Position numbers and translations under genes: made by a program | In this document: positions 48,394-56,125 of the stretch, piece after piece | Layout of the letters: each line of letters opens with the position of its first letter | Position numbering within the stretch: the stretch's first letter is position 1 | The notes under the pieces: model-generated | Databases searched by the model: none | Seen by the model: only the letters and a program-made list of their open reading frames with translations | Told to the model about the DNA's origin: nothing | Source: Pseudooceanicola endophyticus | GTDB taxonomy: Bacteria > Pseudomonadota > Alphaproteobacteria > Rhodobacterales > Rhodobacteraceae | Assembly: GCF_018760365.1 (NCBI RefSeq) | Contig: NZ_JAHIAB010000010.1 | Span: forward strand, 124,001 to 188,000 | DNA length: 64,000 nt | Reading direction: 5' to 3'

Positions 48394-48825
48394 CTATGTC
48401 AATTGGGTGGATGCTGCGGTAACGCGCCACGCGTCCTCACGCAGCTGCTCCGCCCAAAAGTCCGAAAGCTCCAACTCGGGATTGAAGAATGCTGTCAGCA
48501 GCTTGTAGGCAAGGCACTGCGGCGTTCTCAGCGGTGCCGCGGCGATCTGCTCTTCAAGCGCTTCCACCTCGACAAACAGCGGTTCGATCACGTCGGCTTC
48601 CACAGTTGGGGTCAGGGTGCCGCCCGAATGGTGAAGCGCGATAGTCTCGTCCAGGTCATCACGCGCGAAGCAGAACCTAAGGTAAAGGTCCAACAAAGGA
48701 GATTGCCGCGCCGGACCAGTCGGGCCGGTGGTGGACGCAGCCACAGCGGGAAACGTTGTTGCCGCTGCCAGCGCCGGAATTGCTTTCAACAGGTTGCGGC
48801 GTGAGGTATCTTTGGGGGCAGTCAT
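48394..48825 (-). CDS. Tat-signal cargo protein
   Basis: 143 residues. Start (MTAPKDTSRRNLLKAIPALAAATTFP) carries a twin-arginine-like SRRNLLK followed by a hydrophobic stretch, predicting export to the periplasm. The rest is alpha-helical and acidic (LDLYLRFCFARDDLDETIAL). Unrelated to virion building; probably a fitness or exclusion gene. Start taken at 48825 to give the usual short n-region. Confidence 0.65.
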   Translation of the reverse strand: MTAPKDTSRRNLLKAIPALAAATTFPAVAASTTGPTGPARQSPLLDLYLRFCFARDDLDETIALHHSGGTLTPTVEADVIEPLFVEVEALEEQIAAAPLRTPQCLAYKLLTAFFNPELELSDFWAEQLREDAWRVTAASTQLT

Positions 48826-48931
48826 GATCGATCTCCTTATCCAGATCGGTTTCATGTCAGGGCCGTTTGGTGTTCCCGCACCGGGCGGCCCGCATTCTCT
48901 CAGTCGCGCGGCGCGACTGCGGTCAGGTCCA

Positions 48932-49090
48932 TCAGCTCTGTGTGACCCCTGCCGATGATGTACTCGGCATCGCCTTCCGCAGAACTGTCACAACTGTTGC
49001 TGACTGGGATCGATGAGTGTCACGGGCTTCTTGTTCGAGCCACTGCTTCACGTCCAAAGGCAAATTCATCTTGAATTGTACGGTTTCCAT
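48932..49090 (-). CDS. Arc-type ribbon-helix-helix repressor (52 aa)
   Basis: Short gene: METVQFKMNLPLDVKQWLEQ, then EARDTHRSQSATVVTVLRKA. The VQFKMNLP strand plus DVKQWLEQEA and SATVVTVLRKA helices fit Arc/MetJ-type RHH repressors, which act as dimers on inverted repeats. It diverges from a second Arc-type gene at 49162 with operator-like repeats between them. Confidence 0.8.
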   Translation of the reverse strand: METVQFKMNLPLDVKQWLEQEARDTHRSQSATVVTVLRKAMPSTSSAGVTQS

Positions 49091-49106
49091 AACGCGCTCC
49101 GCTTGC

Positions 49107-49167
49107 GGACATTTTATGTCCGTATAGGTACACGAAATGTCCGTGGCGGCAAGGACAAAAAATGTCC
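49107..49167. promoter_or_regulatory. operator array between the two Arc-type genes
   Basis: GGACAT-TTT-ATGTCC (49107-49121), a half-site ATGTCC (49137-49142) and GGACA-AAAAA-TGTCC (49153-49167). The last overlaps the ribosome site and start codon of the rightward gene, so binding there would block its expression directly. The leftward gene starts 17 bases from the first site. Confidence 0.8.
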
Positions 49168-49521
49168 ATAGTCGTGACTATGAAGGAAGATGCACTCGTT
49201 CAATTCAAGCTGATGCTTCCTGCGTCCCTTAAGCGGGCGCTTGAAGAGCGTGCGCATACGAATCGCCGCGCTCTTTCTCAGGAAATGGTCGCCATCCTTG
49301 AACAATCTCTGCCCGCTGCAAGGGATCGTCTGCGCAAAACCCATGCACTGGCGGACCTGGCCGCCTTGGCCGAAGAATTCGAAGGTGAGGAAGGCGACCT
49401 GGTCCGTAGGCTGGTGCTCAGGAAAATGGATCAGGAGATCAGCGAGATTGAAAAACTAAGGAGCACGCTCGAAACTCTTCAGCTGGAAGCCCTTCGTGGC
49501 GAAAAGTCCAAGGATTCGTAG
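49162..49521 (+). CDS. Arc-type RHH repressor with coiled-coil tail (119 aa)
   Basis: N-terminal RHH (about 10-55: VQFKLMLPASLKRALEERAHTNRRALSQEMVAIL, strand LVQFKLMLP), followed by a charged helical tail (60-119) likely to make a higher oligomer. The only plus-strand gene of element 1. AAGGA (49151-49155) is spaced for the ATG at 49162. With the 52-aa protein it resembles the arc/mnt pair of phage P22. Confidence 0.82.
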   Translation: MSIVVTMKEDALVQFKLMLPASLKRALEERAHTNRRALSQEMVAILEQSLPAARDRLRKTHALADLAALAEEFEGEEGDLVRRLVLRKMDQEISEIEKLRSTLETLQLEALRGEKSKDS

Positions 49522-49584
49522 TTTTTCTCTGTGTAAAATGCACTGCCAGTGCATTTCTTGATCTGAACTCTTTTTGGGTTGCGA

Positions 49585-51378
49585 CTAGCCGGTTATGAAT
49601 TTTGACTGGATCACATTGCGGGGCTTCAGCTTGTTCTGAATGCCCCCAGCCTTCAGTTGCTCGGCACGCTCTGCAAAGTTCACATGTGCCGCTTGCCGCG
49701 CCGCAAGGCTGTAGACAAAGCAGTCCAGCGCCTCGGCCCGTCGCCCTGGGACGCGCTCGAACCGGCGTTGTGGCTGGCCTCTGACATAGCGCACGACGGC
49801 ACGTTCGGACACCAGCTGTTCGAACCAAACCGGCGGCAGGCTATCGGAAAACCGGATGGAACCGGGCCGCGCCAGTCGGGCAAGGATCGCCGTCTTGATG
49901 CCGTCCACGCCGATCAGCCAAAGTCGCGTCTCTTTCGGCCTGCGGCTCCTGGAGGGTTCCAGATACTTGCGGGTGCCTGACACGCCCTTGCCTGCCATGA
50001 TCCGGCGACGGGCGCGAGGGCCGCAGAACGCCATGACGGCTTCCATCGTCACGCCATCGCCCGCGTCGATCACAGCCGCCTCAAGGCCCAAGGAACCGCC
50101 CAGGGGATGCGGCCAGCGGGCTTTCAGAACGGTGTCGAGGTCCGCCCAGGTCCGTTCGTCATCCCAGTTCCCCCAGATCACTTCGTGACCCAGAACATAG
50201 GCGGTTTCGTCCTGGTCAAAGCCGGTGAAGGTGATTTCAAGCCGGTCGTGCTGCGTGTCGATCCCGGCCGTCACGACCAACACGCTTTCCGGCAGGGCGT
50301 CGAGGCCGAACGCCTCGGCCCGGCTGGCAAGCTCGCCGTCGTCCAGTTCGTCGCCCGATCCGGTCCATCCCTGCCCAAGAATGGTATTGACGAAGGTTTG
50401 CAGCGTGGTCGGGTCTTTCTTGGCAACAAGGAATTCCCGGACCAGCTGGGGCCAAGACGCGTTGGCATGCAACGACACTAGGGCGTTCAGCTGAAAGCCC
50501 GCGTGGCCCTTCACCTCGGGCCGCGTGGCCCTCCAAACGCCATGCTCTACCATGACACGCTTGTATCGTTCGGGGATCTCTGCGGCGCAATGAGGGCACT
50601 GCCAGCGGGCGGTTTCCGGCTGTCCTTCGTCCCAGAGGATCGCGTCCCAAAGGATTTCGGCGTGCGCGCCACACTCGGGGCAAGGCACTTCGAACACGCG
50701 GGCGTCGGATTCCGCAAAGGCGCGCAGAACGTTGCTGGTGTCCTCATGCACGGGGGTACTGCCCAGGACAATCTTGCGGTCGGGAAAAGACAGGGTGCGC
50801 TTTTCCGCCAGCAGGATCGGCGACCCTTCGGGCGTGGGTTCCATGCCGTCCACCTCGTCCATGAACAGGACGCGCACGTTGTGGCGGCGCAGGTTGCGGG
50901 GGGCCTTGGCTGCGACCACCTTCAGCGACCCACCGGGAAACCGGCGTGACGTGAGTGTGTTGCGGTCGTCGCCCTCGATGTCATAGGCCAGCGCCTTTGA
51001 CACGGCAGGCGATGCGCCAAAGATCGGTTCCACGTCGCTCACGATGTAGTCGCGGCAATCGGCCTCGGCAGGCAGAACGCAGAGAATGGGTGCGGGTTCG
51101 TTGGCAACGAAGGACGCAACGGCAGAGGTCAATAGCGTGGTGAAGCCGACGCGCACCGGCTTGACCAGCGTCACACGTTCAAGGGTCGGGTCGCCGATGG
51201 CATCCGCGATTTCGCGTTGGAAGGGCCACAGCTCGACAAGGCCGGGTTGGGCACTCACGCCTTCTGGCAGGTACACGTTGGCTTCGATCCATTCGGACAG
51301 GCGCAGACGCGGCGGCGGTATGAGCGCACGAAGCGCCTTGGCGGTTACCTGGTCGAGAAGGTCAGTCTGCATTGCCAA
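49585..51378 (-). CDS. terminase large subunit (GpA-like)
   Basis: 597-residue packaging motor-nuclease. ATPase part has a lambda GpA-type Walker-A region VKPVRVGFTT (~70), DEVDGMEPTPEG near 176 (Walker B region), then the nuclease domain with VVTAGIDTQHDRLEI (~370) and the C-terminal DCFVYSLAAR. Overlaps the small subunit gene by 17 bases. Points to cos-type packaging. Confidence 0.93.
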   Translation of the reverse strand: MAMQTDLLDQVTAKALRALIPPPRLRLSEWIEANVYLPEGVSAQPGLVELWPFQREIADAIGDPTLERVTLVKPVRVGFTTLLTSAVASFVANEPAPILCVLPAEADCRDYIVSDVEPIFGASPAVSKALAYDIEGDDRNTLTSRRFPGGSLKVVAAKAPRNLRRHNVRVLFMDEVDGMEPTPEGSPILLAEKRTLSFPDRKIVLGSTPVHEDTSNVLRAFAESDARVFEVPCPECGAHAEILWDAILWDEGQPETARWQCPHCAAEIPERYKRVMVEHGVWRATRPEVKGHAGFQLNALVSLHANASWPQLVREFLVAKKDPTTLQTFVNTILGQGWTGSGDELDDGELASRAEAFGLDALPESVLVVTAGIDTQHDRLEITFTGFDQDETAYVLGHEVIWGNWDDERTWADLDTVLKARWPHPLGGSLGLEAAVIDAGDGVTMEAVMAFCGPRARRRIMAGKGVSGTRKYLEPSRSRRPKETRLWLIGVDGIKTAILARLARPGSIRFSDSLPPVWFEQLVSERAVVRYVRGQPQRRFERVPGRRAEALDCFVYSLAARQAAHVNFAERAEQLKAGGIQNKLKPRNVIQSKFITG

Positions 51379-51844
51379 GCTCCGTCAGGGCAGTTCTCAG
51401 GGTGCGGTCCAGTGCCGCGATGGTTTCGGGGGGCAGGTCGGGAACGTCGGACCGCAGGCGGGACGGCACGGCCATGATGCGGGCGCGGACCTGGCGCAGC
51501 ACGTCGGACCACCTGCGTTCGATGTCGGCAGCGTCAAGAAGCTCGCCGCGCGCCTTCGCGTTCTTGATCGCCTGGGCGTCGGCCTGTTCCTTGGCCAACC
51601 GCGCCCGGTTTGCGGTCAATTGCGCCGCCTGGTCTGCCGTGCCCCAGCCTGCCGCAATACTGCGAAGATGGGTCACGTAGGCGGTCACGGTAGCGGTCAG
51701 ATCATAGCTGTCATGGGCCAGATGGACTGCGATTCCGCGCTTCTTCAGATCGTGTAGCGCCGCTGGGGAGAGGTCGAGAAGATCGCACAAATCTTTGCCT
51801 CCTACGGTGTGGCGAGGACCTTCCCCAAGCGGAAGCTCTGACAT
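51362..51844 (-). CDS. terminase small subunit (Nu1-like)
   Basis: 160 residues. N-terminal HTH-like part (GGKDLCDLLDLSPAALHDLKKRG) for cos recognition and a helical C-terminus with KAKARGELLDAADIERRW-type segment. Start 51844 (MSELPLGEG) has GAGG six bases upstream. Fused by overlap to the large subunit gene. Confidence 0.85.
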   Translation of the reverse strand: MSELPLGEGPRHTVGGKDLCDLLDLSPAALHDLKKRGIAVHLAHDSYDLTATVTAYVTHLRSIAAGWGTADQAAQLTANRARLAKEQADAQAIKNAKARGELLDAADIERRWSDVLRQVRARIMAVPSRLRSDVPDLPPETIAALDRTLRTALTELGNAD

Positions 51845-52363
51845 TATCCTCACGTTTTTAACCCCTTACGCAATTTTTGCAGGGGCTGACACTTCGGGGC
51901 TTATCAGACCCGCTCGGCCAATCGTCGGGAAGGACCCGCTTCAGAATTTGGGCGGTCACTGTGCCAACGGGTTTCCACTCGCCGGGTTCAAAGCTGTCGC
52001 ACGTCTCTCTCATGTCTAACGTTCCCCTTTACTCTCTCACCTGCTCAATGGTGAGGTTCGGAGCGAAAGGCATAGGACGACTGCCTACGCTCAAAAGCGT
52101 AGCAGTCCCTAGCCCTTCGCGTGAAGATCCTGCTCAACGGAGCCGGTCCATCGCTTTAGGCCCAACCGGTCATGCGCTCCTGCCGGTCGGTCGGTTGCTG
52201 CTTGCGACACCTGAGCGCGGTGCCGGGGATCGGGCCTCAACCTTTCGGACTGCCCTTCGCCTGTGATCCCGCCCGTGGTAGGCGACTGCTGCCTGGGGCC
52301 ACCGTTGGTACCCCGTCCCCCAAGACAGCCCCTGCAAGATCGTGTGCAGGGGTCACGGGTGCA
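51845..52363. other. 519-bp noncoding region, candidate cos/packaging site
   Basis: No convincing gene. Lies just upstream of the terminase genes, where cos sites of lambda-type systems are found. Contains CCCCTGCA (52329-52336)/TGCAGGGG (52345-52352), a perfect 8-bp inverted repeat, and another GCAGGGG at 51879. Also ACCGGT and CGGTCGGTCGGTT repeats near 52170-52195. A cleavage site cannot be named. Confidence 0.45.
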
Positions 52364-52600
52364 TCACCGTTCGATGACTTCGAAAACGTCTGTGATTGCC
52401 GTAGGGGAGTGCTGCTCCGCGATGAGGCGGCGCATGATCTGTTCTTGCTTGGTGCTCGGATGCCAGCTTCGACGCTTGCCGTTGCGTGCAATCGAGAGAA
52501 CGAAGCCTTTCAGCCAAGCATCGTTCTCGCTCGCCAGGACGCGGCGGACGATCACGGGCCAACGGAGGGTCATGATTTCATCCAGTTCGGCTTCGGTCAT
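52364..52600 (-). CDS. phage-type hypothetical protein (78 aa)
   Basis: 78 residues (MTEAELDEIMTLRWPVIVRRVLA). Soluble, helical, basic in the middle (ARNGKRRSWHPSTKQEQ). ATG overlaps the stop of the upstream gene by four bases, so it belongs to that operon. Function unknown. Confidence 0.6.
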   Translation of the reverse strand: MTEAELDEIMTLRWPVIVRRVLASENDAWLKGFVLSIARNGKRRSWHPSTKQEQIMRRLIAEQHSPTAITDVFEVIER

Positions 52601-53187
52601 GCAGCTACCCTCCCCTGGATGTGAGAGAGGAACGCGGCGCGATCCTGTGGGCTCATGGCCTCAAAGGCCGCAAGCGCGTATGCCTTGAGTTCCGGGCGCG
52701 CGGCGATGGAAGCCCACCAACGTGCATCGCCCATGATCGCCCCCAAAGGCGACAGGGGCATCCCTGCCTCTTCATGATCGAAGAGTGCCGCCCTAGCGGC
52801 GGCTTCACGGGTGTCGGACGGAAGCGCCCGCAGCGCAGCAAAAGCGACCCCGGCAAGTTCCGTGAAGTCCAAGCGCGCAGCCCAGACCGTTATGACGCCT
52901 TGCCACGCGTCCGGGCTTCCCAAGGTCAGGGCATAGCCAAGCATCCGGGTAGCGCGCTTGTGGCGATCTGCAATGAGCTTTCCGAATGCGCTGCCCTTCG
53001 GGGCCTTGAGCGTTGCCTCTTCAGTGACCCTGCGGTAATCTTCACCTTGAAGCTCATCAGCTTTGATTTCAGCCCCGGTTGCAGTTGCCGCTGCACCGGG
53101 GTTTTCATTTGCCTGCACTGCAAAGGCGTTTGAAACATTCCTGTTCTGTTCGCTGCCTACCTGTGGGTGATTTGAAACGTAACCCAC
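52597..53187 (-). CDS. phage-type hypothetical protein at the right end of element 1
   Basis: About 196 residues, alanine-rich helices (AFAALRALPSDTREAAARA, SIAARPELKAYALAAFEAMS). The frame stays open through the att copy into the neighbouring integrase, so the start is uncertain; GTG at 53187 is the first plausible start inside the element. Its first codons overlap the TTGAAAC arm-type repeats. Function unknown. Confidence 0.55.
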   Translation of the reverse strand: MGYVSNHPQVGSEQNRNVSNAFAVQANENPGAAATATGAEIKADELQGEDYRRVTEEATLKAPKGSAFGKLIADRHKRATRMLGYALTLGSPDAWQGVITVWAARLDFTELAGVAFAALRALPSDTREAAARAALFDHEEAGMPLSPLGAIMGDARWWASIAARPELKAYALAAFEAMSPQDRAAFLSHIQGRVAA

Positions 53188-53210
53188 TTGTTTCGAATGG
53201 TTTTTAGGCC

Positions 53211-53257
53211 GGATTGCAAATCCGTGTACACCGGTTCGATTCCGGTACTCGCCTCCA
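53211..53257 (+). repeat. attR of element 1 / attL of element 2
   Basis: Copy of the tRNA-Cys 3' end from 42778-42824 with one mismatch. Only the anticodon-to-CCA half is present, so it is not a tRNA gene. The second integrase gene ends 7 bases further on, so this repeat also serves as the left border of the next element. Confidence 0.88.
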
Positions 53258-53263
53258 ATATTT

Positions 53264-54334
53264 TCAATGACATAGCTGATTCCTCTTCTTAGGGGTATCA
53301 CTGCGGGTATCAGGTTCTTTTTCTGATCCCCGTTCGTTCCCCGTGTCATTTCGTTTCTCTGCCGCCTGTCGCGCCCGCATGATCTGGCGCGCCTCACCGG
53401 CATACTTCCGGACCATCGCGTCGGTCGCGTGGCCGCTGAAAGATTTGATCTCATCGTCAGAGCAGCCCGCCCAGGCCAACTCCTTGATTCCACGATAGCG
53501 CAGGGCGTGCAGATCGAACTGCTCCAGCTGCATGCGTCGCCGCGCCCTGAGCATGATTTGCGCCATGTAACGATAGCTCATCTTGCCGCCGGTCTGCGTT
53601 CGCAGGATTGGGCCGTCGGCATCACCTTCTAGTCGCGACTGAGCATTGAGCAGCGCGGCCTTTAACTCCGCCGTACAGGGCAGCTGAAGCGCGTAGCCGG
53701 TCTTGTTCTGCTGCACCGCCAGTGTTTCACCGTCAAAATCCGCCCAAGTGAAATCCACCCAATCCCCGGGCCGCTGTACCGTGCCGACGCCAATCTCGAA
53801 GATAAGCCGCTCGATGGCCGTCGCTTTCTCGCGAAAGGTCGCTACGGCCTGATCGGTCCACGGCAAATGGGCCTGCTTCTTGTCGTCGGGCGTCGGCAAA
53901 TGACGGACGCCCTTCGCTGGGTTCTGCGACAGCCAGCCAAGATCAATTGCGTGCTCGCACAGGATGACCAGCATCTGCGGGATGTAATTGGCAAAGCGGA
54001 CGCGGTGCGCATTGGCCCGTTGCGCTTTGATGACATCCTGACGCGACAACAGCTTCACGTCCCGCTCGCCGATCTTCTCTTCGAGGTAGGTTAGGACCTT
54101 CTCGTAATCTTGACGAGTGCGTGGCTTCAGCGATGTCCAGCGATCCGAGACCCGATAGTCCTTCATCAAGGCAGACCAGCTGGTCTTTGCCTGCATCCTC
54201 TTACCGGTCAGAATCTCCCAGTATTCAAGATCGAACTCAGGCGTACCCTCCTTCGCGGAAATCCGATGGTAGCGGCCCTGAACGCGCACATACCATCTAC
54301 CGCTAGGGTGCCGCCAAAGAAACTTCTTCTTCAC
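53264..54334 (-). CDS. tyrosine recombinase (integrase of element 2)
   Basis: 356 residues; catalytic Arg in TVQRPGD (~186), His-Arg in LHALRYRG (~276), His in SGHAT (~300), Tyr in RKYAGEA (~309). Related in plan but clearly different from the element 1 integrase, with a longer C-terminal basic tail. GTG at 54334 overlaps the preceding stop (GTGA); a TTG one codon earlier is possible. Confidence 0.92.
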   Translation of the reverse strand: MKKKFLWRHPSGRWYVRVQGRYHRISAKEGTPEFDLEYWEILTGKRMQAKTSWSALMKDYRVSDRWTSLKPRTRQDYEKVLTYLEEKIGERDVKLLSRQDVIKAQRANAHRVRFANYIPQMLVILCEHAIDLGWLSQNPAKGVRHLPTPDDKKQAHLPWTDQAVATFREKATAIERLIFEIGVGTVQRPGDWVDFTWADFDGETLAVQQNKTGYALQLPCTAELKAALLNAQSRLEGDADGPILRTQTGGKMSYRYMAQIMLRARRRMQLEQFDLHALRYRGIKELAWAGCSDDEIKSFSGHATDAMVRKYAGEARQIMRARQAAEKRNDTGNERGSEKEPDTRSDTPKKRNQLCH

Positions 54335-54540
54335 CAATCGACATCCTCCAACCCTTGCACGGCTTTGCCTGAGACAAAGGCCGAGAGTTCCTCGACGCTC
54401 CAGCGTGTCAGGCCCGGCGCCAGCTCTCGCCCACGCGGGACGCTGCCATGGGCGACGAGGCTGCGGAATTCGTCGATCCGGACGCTCAGTAGATGTGCTG
54501 CGCCGCTCTCAGAGACGACCAATGGGCGAAGGTTGCTCAT
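54331..54540 (-). CDS. small HTH protein, possible excisionase
   Basis: 69 residues: VVSESGAAHLLSVRIDEFRSL then a short wing (RELAPGLTRWSVEELSAFVSG), the AlpA/MerR-type pattern used by recombination direction factors. Coupled to the integrase by overlap and to the HTH gene upstream by a 32-base overlap. Confidence 0.75.
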   Translation of the reverse strand: MSNLRPLVVSESGAAHLLSVRIDEFRSLVAHGSVPRGRELAPGLTRWSVEELSAFVSGKAVQGLEDVDW

Positions 54541-54748
54541 CAGAGGCCTCCTCGTCGGTATGATCGTTGCGAAGGGCCTGGACCGTATGCGCATCCAGAA
54601 ACTCGTTGAGGGCGCTCTCAGGAACGAGGAAGCGGCGCCCCACGCGGACGTGCCGTAGGCGGCGATCACCAAGCAGGGATCGGACATGCCGCACGGACAA
54701 TGACAGTCGCTTGGCCACGTCCTTCGGCTCTAACATCATCTCGGACAT
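54509..54748 (-). CDS. excisionase-family HTH protein
   Basis: 79 residues: MSEMMLEPKDVAKRLSLSVR, HVRSLLGDRRLRHVRVGRRF, VPESALNEFLDA. This is the standard helix-turn-helix_17 (excisionase/BldC-like) layout. First gene of the HTH-HTH-int operon, divergent from the XRE repressor. Confidence 0.83.
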   Translation of the reverse strand: MSEMMLEPKDVAKRLSLSVRHVRSLLGDRRLRHVRVGRRFLVPESALNEFLDAHTVQALRNDHTDEEASDEQPSPIGRL

Positions 54749-54810
54749 GACTTTCCTTTCGTCTGATACATCGGTAGACCTCTTGGTGTCGAAACAAGCA
54801 ATCCACGGAC

Positions 54811-54860
54811 GATATGTCCATATATGGCCACTTATGGCCAATTAAGGTCGCACATGTCCA
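54811..54860. promoter_or_regulatory. operator region between excisionase and XRE genes
   Basis: Perfect palindrome CCATATATGG (54818-54827), followed by two TATGGCCA repeats (54823 and 54833), and ATGTCC at both 54814 and 54854. The cluster lies between divergent genes, where a phage-type repressor would act. Confidence 0.6.
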
Positions 54861-55255
54861 GTACCTTTTCGAAGATAGGGGGGCGTCTCAGGGAGCTGAG
54901 GGCACGAACGGGCCTGAATCAGCAGGATTTTGCTGAAACGATCGATACATCGTTCCGCTCCTACCGAGCCTATGAGAACGGACAGCGCGAGCTGCCAACC
55001 GCTGTCGTGCTGCGCATTCATGAGATCATGAACGTGTCGCCCCATTGGCTTCTGCTCGGGGAAAAGGAACCGACCGACGACCGTAGCATGCAGATCATCG
55101 AGCAGGTCGCGAAGGCAAGTCTGGACGCGATGGATCAATCAGCGACAGAGCGCGACAACGCCGAGAAAGCCAAGAAGCTGCGGCTCCTGATAAAACTCAG
55201 CCTGAGCCAAGGCGAGTGCCTGCCAGAGGCGGATATCATGGAGCTGTGGGGGTAA
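54854..55255 (+). CDS. XRE-family transcriptional repressor
   Basis: 133 residues. N-terminal HTH_3 (about 7-62: GGRLRELRARTGLNQQDFAE, RSYRAYENGQRELPTAVVLR) and a helical charged C-terminus for dimerisation. AAGG lies six bases before the ATG. Likely keeps the element's excision genes silent. Confidence 0.85.
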   Translation: MSSTFSKIGGRLRELRARTGLNQQDFAETIDTSFRSYRAYENGQRELPTAVVLRIHEIMNVSPHWLLLGEKEPTDDRSMQIIEQVAKASLDAMDQSATERDNAEKAKKLRLLIKLSLSQGECLPEADIMELWG

Positions 55256-55292
55256 GCGCTGCTGTCCAACTGAAGGAAAAAGGAAGCTAACA

Positions 55293-55541
55293 TTGACGCA
55301 TTCAGTCAATCTCACTACTGCGCGGCTTGTGAAGCTAGTAAGAAATCTTAAGTTTCTAGCAGCTTGTCTGTGCCTGTCCGGCCTGGGTTTCGGCGGCCTC
55401 TATGTCGTGACGCACGGAAGCGCAGGGGCTGGTCTGTCAAATTTGGCGGCATGTTTCGTTTCCTTGGCGACGGCAATCCTGGCTCAGCGAGCAAAGGTGG
55501 GGGCTGCGCGTGCACTGGCAAGCTTGACTGGTCAGGCTTAA
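55293..55541 (+). CDS. small two-TM membrane protein
   Basis: 82 residues starting with TTG after AAGGAAG. Two hydrophobic segments (about 19-38 FLAACLCLSGLGFGGLYVV and 46-64 GLSNLAACFVSLATAILA). Follows the XRE gene by 37 bases on the same strand. No family recognised. Confidence 0.5.
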   Translation: MTHSVNLTTARLVKLVRNLKFLAACLCLSGLGFGGLYVVTHGSAGAGLSNLAACFVSLATAILAQRAKVGAARALASLTGQA

Positions 55542-55544
55542 CGT

Positions 55545-55834
55545 GAGTGCCATCGAAATCGACAAGAACAGTAGCCTTGCAAGGGAAACTTACTGTCGCG
55601 CCCGTGACGCTTGTGCCCCAATCGAAAAATCCGCTGAACTTTAAGCTATGCCTTCTACACACCTCAACAACCGAGGGCGCTAAAGCGCTATCTACCCCCC
55701 TTCCCCCGACCTTTCGTGCAATGCTCTATTTCGGCCTTTAAGTGCCTCAAAATCGAAGGGTTGTGGCCGCCCAGATACCTCACCGGAAATAATAGCGATT
55801 TTTGGAAACCTGACCTTATCTGCCTTTTAACTTG
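55545..55834. other. 290-bp gap with no clear gene
   Basis: Only a 33-codon GTG frame (from 55543) without conserved look. The right part is AT-rich and holds the 3' flank of the ABC-3C operon. Nothing else seen. Confidence 0.4.
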
Positions 55835-56125
55835 TCAGACACAGCTCTTATAGGAAAATCTCTCCTCAGTTTGATCCACCCTCAACACCCAAAAGCATTG
55901 AGTTCCATAATCTGCACTGCGAACTTCAAAACTACTAATTCCTGCACCAATCTTAGCGTCAGCTTCGGGGTGCCTTTTCAAGGCTTCGCGGAGGAACACG
56001 GCGTCCTCTTCATTAACTGGAGATCCTGGGGCGTATCGATTTAGCATGGCGCGCAGATACGCCAGCGCATCTCCCTTCGTTCTGAATTTTATCCCCATTA
56101 TCTCAACCGGCACAGATCTTGGCAT
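55835..56125 (-). CDS. DUF3223 (DCL-like) protein
   Basis: 96 residues: VEIMGIKFRTKGDALAYLRA, NEEDAVFLREALKRHPEADA and a C-terminal CFWVLRVDQTEERFSYKSC. This strand-helix-RHPEA-KIG-F-V pattern is the DUF3223/DCL domain. Its ATG touches the ATPase stop directly (TGAATG), so it is translated as part of the operon. DCL proteins are thought to bind RNA; its role here is unknown. Confidence 0.82.
   Translation of the reverse strand: MPRSVPVEIMGIKFRTKGDALAYLRAMLNRYAPGSPVNEEDAVFLREALKRHPEADAKIGAGISSFEVRSADYGTQCFWVLRVDQTEERFSYKSCV

Larger units (their letters stand above)
42778..53257. mobile_element. 10.4-kb integrated phage satellite-like element (element 1)
   Basis: Bounded by a 47-base direct repeat (42778-42824 inside tRNA-Cys; 53211-53257). 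Contains integrase, DUF2190 protein, gpW-like joiner, protease-capsid fusion, portal, DNA-binding proteins, Arc-type repressor pair and both terminase subunits. No tail, baseplate, lysis or replication genes, and too small for a complete tailed phage. Matches the layout of capsid-forming phage-inducible islands; a degraded prophage is the alternative. Confidence 0.8.

Noticed and set aside
53211-53257. A second tRNA-Cys gene
   Set aside because: Only the 3' half of the tRNA is present; the D arm and 5' acceptor strand are missing. It is an att copy.
55543-55644. 33-codon GTG frame after the small two-TM gene
   Set aside because: Too short and featureless to support as a gene.
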